From contig NW_022985176.1 of NCBI RefSeq assembly GCF_010093535.1, positions 814,665 to 878,664 of the forward strand: a stretch of 64,000 nucleotides of DNA, read 5' to 3'. Every line of letters starts with the position of its first letter. Within the stretch, counting starts at the first letter, position 1. The position numbers were made by a program, and so were the translations under genes. Source of the DNA: Lindgomyces ingoldianus. Lineage: Eukaryota > Ascomycota > Dothideomycetes > Pleosporales > Lindgomycetaceae. The notes under the pieces were generated by a model that was not told the origin of the DNA, made no database searches, and saw only the letters and a list, made by a program, of their open reading frames with translations. Below, one piece after another: positions 60,859-64,000 of the stretch.

Positions 60859-63800
60859 GGCACGGATCCGTATATTGCCCTCAACAGGGACGAATGGCTC
60901 ACCAATGAGAATGCGACTACCGTTGAAATCAATGGCAGAAGGAAAACCCTTCTGTGAGACTCGCAGACACATGCGGATGCATGCACATTGCATGGAAGTC
61001 ATGGACAGGACTATTCCCTGTCATATCGCGCCGGGCCCTACGAGTGTGCAGGATGGCCATTTTATCTAAATGAATCGAGTGGGGAAGGAGGCAAACTTTT
61101 CGGGAATACACATGTGGCGTGTGGCATAAATATATTCCAAAATCCTCCAGCAAGCTGACCGATCTTCCCGATGCCCACAAAGACCTGATTTTGGTGCACC
61201 TGGGGATGGAACTGGACCTCTAGAAAGCTAGCTACTCTTGTAGAAACACTCTGGCACCGCACATGCCGTTCTATATTCATTCTAGCATTTCCGCCTACCG
61301 CTCATCTAACACGAGCAAGTTTTTTCCTTGTTACCTTGCAGTCCATCTGTGAGTAGCTCCAATACGTCGCACCAAGGCAGGTCCAATCGCCTGGATGCCT
61401 TGAAGTGCACCTGCATGGTTTCAAGCAAGTCTACCGCCCGTTTTCACCCGAACTCTTTCACTTTCTTTTAATCGCGGCGGGCAACTCCTTGGTGGCCTCC
61501 ATCGTGTTCCAGCATCATTCTGACCCGAGGCCCCTCTCGTGTAAGACCCGATAGCTTGGTCTTCCATTCACTCGGGTAGCATGGGGCCTTTCCGAGCAAG
61601 ATTCCCGACCTTCAAACTCAAGATCGAAGTCAACCCACGAGAATATGACTCCCAACACTAACACTAGACCCTCCGTCCAGCTGAGCTCCTTCGGGTGTTT
61701 GGATCCTGAGTCGACGATGATCCATGAACTTTGAAGCCCACCCCCAACTTTTTCTCGGCCCCTCTTCATATTTTCTTTTTCGCCGATATCGCCGATTCGT
61801 TCCTTGCCAAAGGATTCAATCCCGTTCAGTCAAAGTGGGAGCCTACCTTTGCTCAATGGGCTACAGGTCCTTTTCGTTTGCGTGATCAATGTAGCCTCTT
61901 CAGCGAATCGTTCCTTGTCACGCCTGAAACCCCCATGCTGTATTGGCGGTTAGAATGAGGCTTGAGGCGCACGGTTGTGGATAGCCACTCCCGACCGTTG
62001 CACCGCCTGTCCTCGCATCTTCATTGAGGATGCGAATTTAAATTCCCCAAACTTGAGCAACACAGATTGGCGTTTGGTTTGTACTGGCCCTCTAGCCTTT
62101 TAAGAGCGGAGCTACCTGTGGGTCCGCACAGAAACTTTCCTAGTTGCTATGATATTATTCGTGCAGTTTGTCTTGGGAACTCCCAAATTGGATAGCGTGC
62201 CACTTTTTCGAGTGTTCGGGGAGAAGGCTCAATGGCTTCTTCCCTTTATGGCAACCCTGTTCTAGATGTTTTCTTCTTTCAATTCTTTTCCCTCCGACCG
62301 TGTTATGTGTATTCTCAACAACTATCCGGCGGTTCTTACCGTCGCTCCGAGTACTTTTTTCGCTTCCCTCAACACATTTCAATTCTTGTCCAGCCTCGTG
62401 ATGTAAATCCCTGTACGGAAAAGTGGAGTATTGATTCCGAATCTAGTTCATTCCTGGATCTTGCCTGCTCCACTATATAGTGTTTGTCAAAACCTGACTG
62501 GTTCCACATTTGACAAAACAGAGCGCATGAACTTCTCCACTGTTCCTGTGCGCTTTCGCCCGCAGGCTCTGAAGTCCATTGTGAAGTTGTGGCTTCGTCA
62601 GTTTCCAAGATTCTGAAGGCTCCCTATCACGGCTTTGCATCAGCTCAACCCGTCCGCATATCGCAGACCAAACTGACAAAAACAGCCCGCTATTAAGAAC
62701 CTTTGCATCTGGTCGTTGCTTCCGCAAGGGGTAACAAAAGTAGGTCGTTTCGCTTTTCAACAGACCACTTGAACCGTCCCCTTGATCGGAAGCAAATAAT
62801 GCGTTCGTTCGCGCTGGGAGACGTTAGGTGAATGTGTTTTACCGTAAATTAATGCATGAATGTTTATAGAGAGTTTCCTTTCTCGGACACTGTTGCTGGC
62901 TACAGTACGTTTTATTCAGCATTTGCCTGTCCATCAGCAAAAGCTTAGTGGTGTGTCTACTCGCTTTTCTGTTGGGTTTGGTTCCCGTGGACCTTCCCAA
63001 CCTACATCAGTGGTAGGAACCGCTCAAGCTTCCGTACAAAGCGAGAGGATTGGTAGATAGTCAAGCAGGGTCTGATTTAAGCCGGCACCCCTCTGTGTTC
63101 CAGCAGGGGCACATGTTTGTCCGCCTCATTCACCTTCCTCGGATTTCACTTGATATTGGGTTTCACAATCGACGCCGCTATTATGTTATGGATACCGTGC
63201 CTTCCAATATGATATTTCAAGGAGTAATGCTTTTTTGGAGGATGTAGTTTGTCCTCAATTTTTAACTGCGTCGCAGGGTTGCAAGAACGCTTCTGAGGAA
63301 AGGGTGACAGCCGCGATTATGAACGGGGCTCAGGCGCCAGTACTAAACTTCCCCCAATCTAAGACAAGAGACTAATGAGGGTCAGACAGCAAATGCGAGG
63401 CTCATAATGTCTTACCAAAATCAACACTAATCGAGACACACTCGGGGCAACAATACCAACCATCTCTCCCTCCGTACTCTAACAAAACATGCTGGGTTGT
63501 GTATGCAAGGCGTAGTCTAGTACGAGACATGTGAATATGAAGGTTGGCCCTCCTTACGCAGGTACTTCTGCATCAACCCCGGCTCTCCACGTCATCAAAG
63601 TTCAATATATTCGAACGACCGCTCACGGCACAGTGCTAGATGGGTCTGAGTCCTCTAGCTTCCTCCACATCCACCTGACAGTCAGAGCACTACACCACCA
63701 CCACCACCACCACCACCATGGCACAGTAATGCCGCGGCGCGAGTGCAATCGCTACGGAAGCCTGCGGGATCTAGTAGTTTGGCGGTGGTGGCAGTGAATT

Positions 63801-64000
63801 ACTCTGGCCAGCGGCGTAGCGGAAGATGCGGAAGAGATTGTGCTGACGGTGACGGCTGGCGGCATCACCTGTCTTACGGAATGTATTGTTGATTCGGGTA
63901 TGTGATCGGATGCAAAGATGTCTGACAGCGACAAATGTCCACGTGCGTTAGGTTGGGCGAGTTGTGACACCCCCAAAGTGAATGAATAGCACTGGGTTTG
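60859..64000. other. 3.1-kb stretch without recognisable genes
   Basis: Translated fragments in all frames under 100 codons show no family features. A CAC/CCA microsatellite lies at 63693-63718. It may hold 5' sequence of a gene beyond the window, non-coding RNA or decayed sequence; none can be supported. Confidence 0.5.
63693..63718. repeat. CAC/CCA trinucleotide microsatellite
   Basis: Uninterrupted trinucleotide run of 26 bp. Confidence 0.85.

Overview
The window is nuclear DNA from a filamentous ascomycete (Pezizomycotina). Protein-coding genes are broken by short introns of mostly 45-140 nt, with GTATGT/GTAAGT-like donors, CTAAC/CTGAC-like branch sites and CAG/TAG acceptors. The gene set is typical of moulds: Atg2, Rpb1 with a heptad CTD, Gcn5, a TFIIA large subunit, Clr2, a Dal5-type transporter and a PTH11/rhodopsin-type 7TM protein. 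The level of similarity suggests Leotiomycetes or a close class, but this cannot be settled from the window. I found no tRNA, rRNA, CRISPR array or intact transposon. All exon structures were worked out by hand from splice signals, reading phase and family knowledge, and the phases of every multi-exon model close exactly.

Layout. 1-993: a Golgi UPF0658 membrane protein, cut by the window edge. 2277-3689: PP4 regulatory subunit R2 (psy4). 4266-5514: an orphan single-pass membrane protein. 6744-8963: Clr2, a silencing factor. 9680-12011: a coiled-coil protein. 12736-13149: a small predicted mitochondrial membrane protein. 13542-15429: an ADGF/CECR1-type adenosine deaminase. 16042-22749: Atg2. 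23419-24177: a DUF899 thioredoxin-like protein. 25006-26791: a Dal5-family MFS transporter. 29204-30089: a BTB protein. 30176-31539: a peroxisomal D-amino acid oxidase. 32840-34516 and 35230-40718: COMPASS subunit Swd1 and RNA polymerase II subunit Rpb1, divergent. 41887-43091: checkpoint clamp subunit Rad1. 43274-43669: Ost5 (79 aa, four exons). 44025-45482: Gcn5. 46795-48403: TFIIA large subunit Toa1. 49294-51522: a bZIP factor. 52426-54410: the wreck of a PAF-acetylhydrolase gene. 54803-56527: a 7TM rhodopsin-type protein. 57631-59786: an amino acid/choline-type permease with ten exons. 60264-60858: Slx9. 60859-64000: no recognisable gene.

How the genes relate. Five genes act directly on RNA polymerase II transcription or chromatin (clr2, swd1, rpb1, gcn5, toa1) and lie with core housekeeping genes (psy4, atg2, rad1, ost5, slx9). 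Accessory metabolism genes (transporter, BTB protein, DAAO, PAF-AH relic, 7TM protein, permease) occupy gene-poor stretches at 24-32 kb and 51-60 kb. The most unusual signals are two GC-AG introns in atg2, an 8-nt microexon needed to keep the permease in frame, the decayed PAF-AH gene, and an overlapping upstream ORF or alternative first exon at gcn5. I found no convincing new multi-gene system; the interest is in gene structure and in orphan families.
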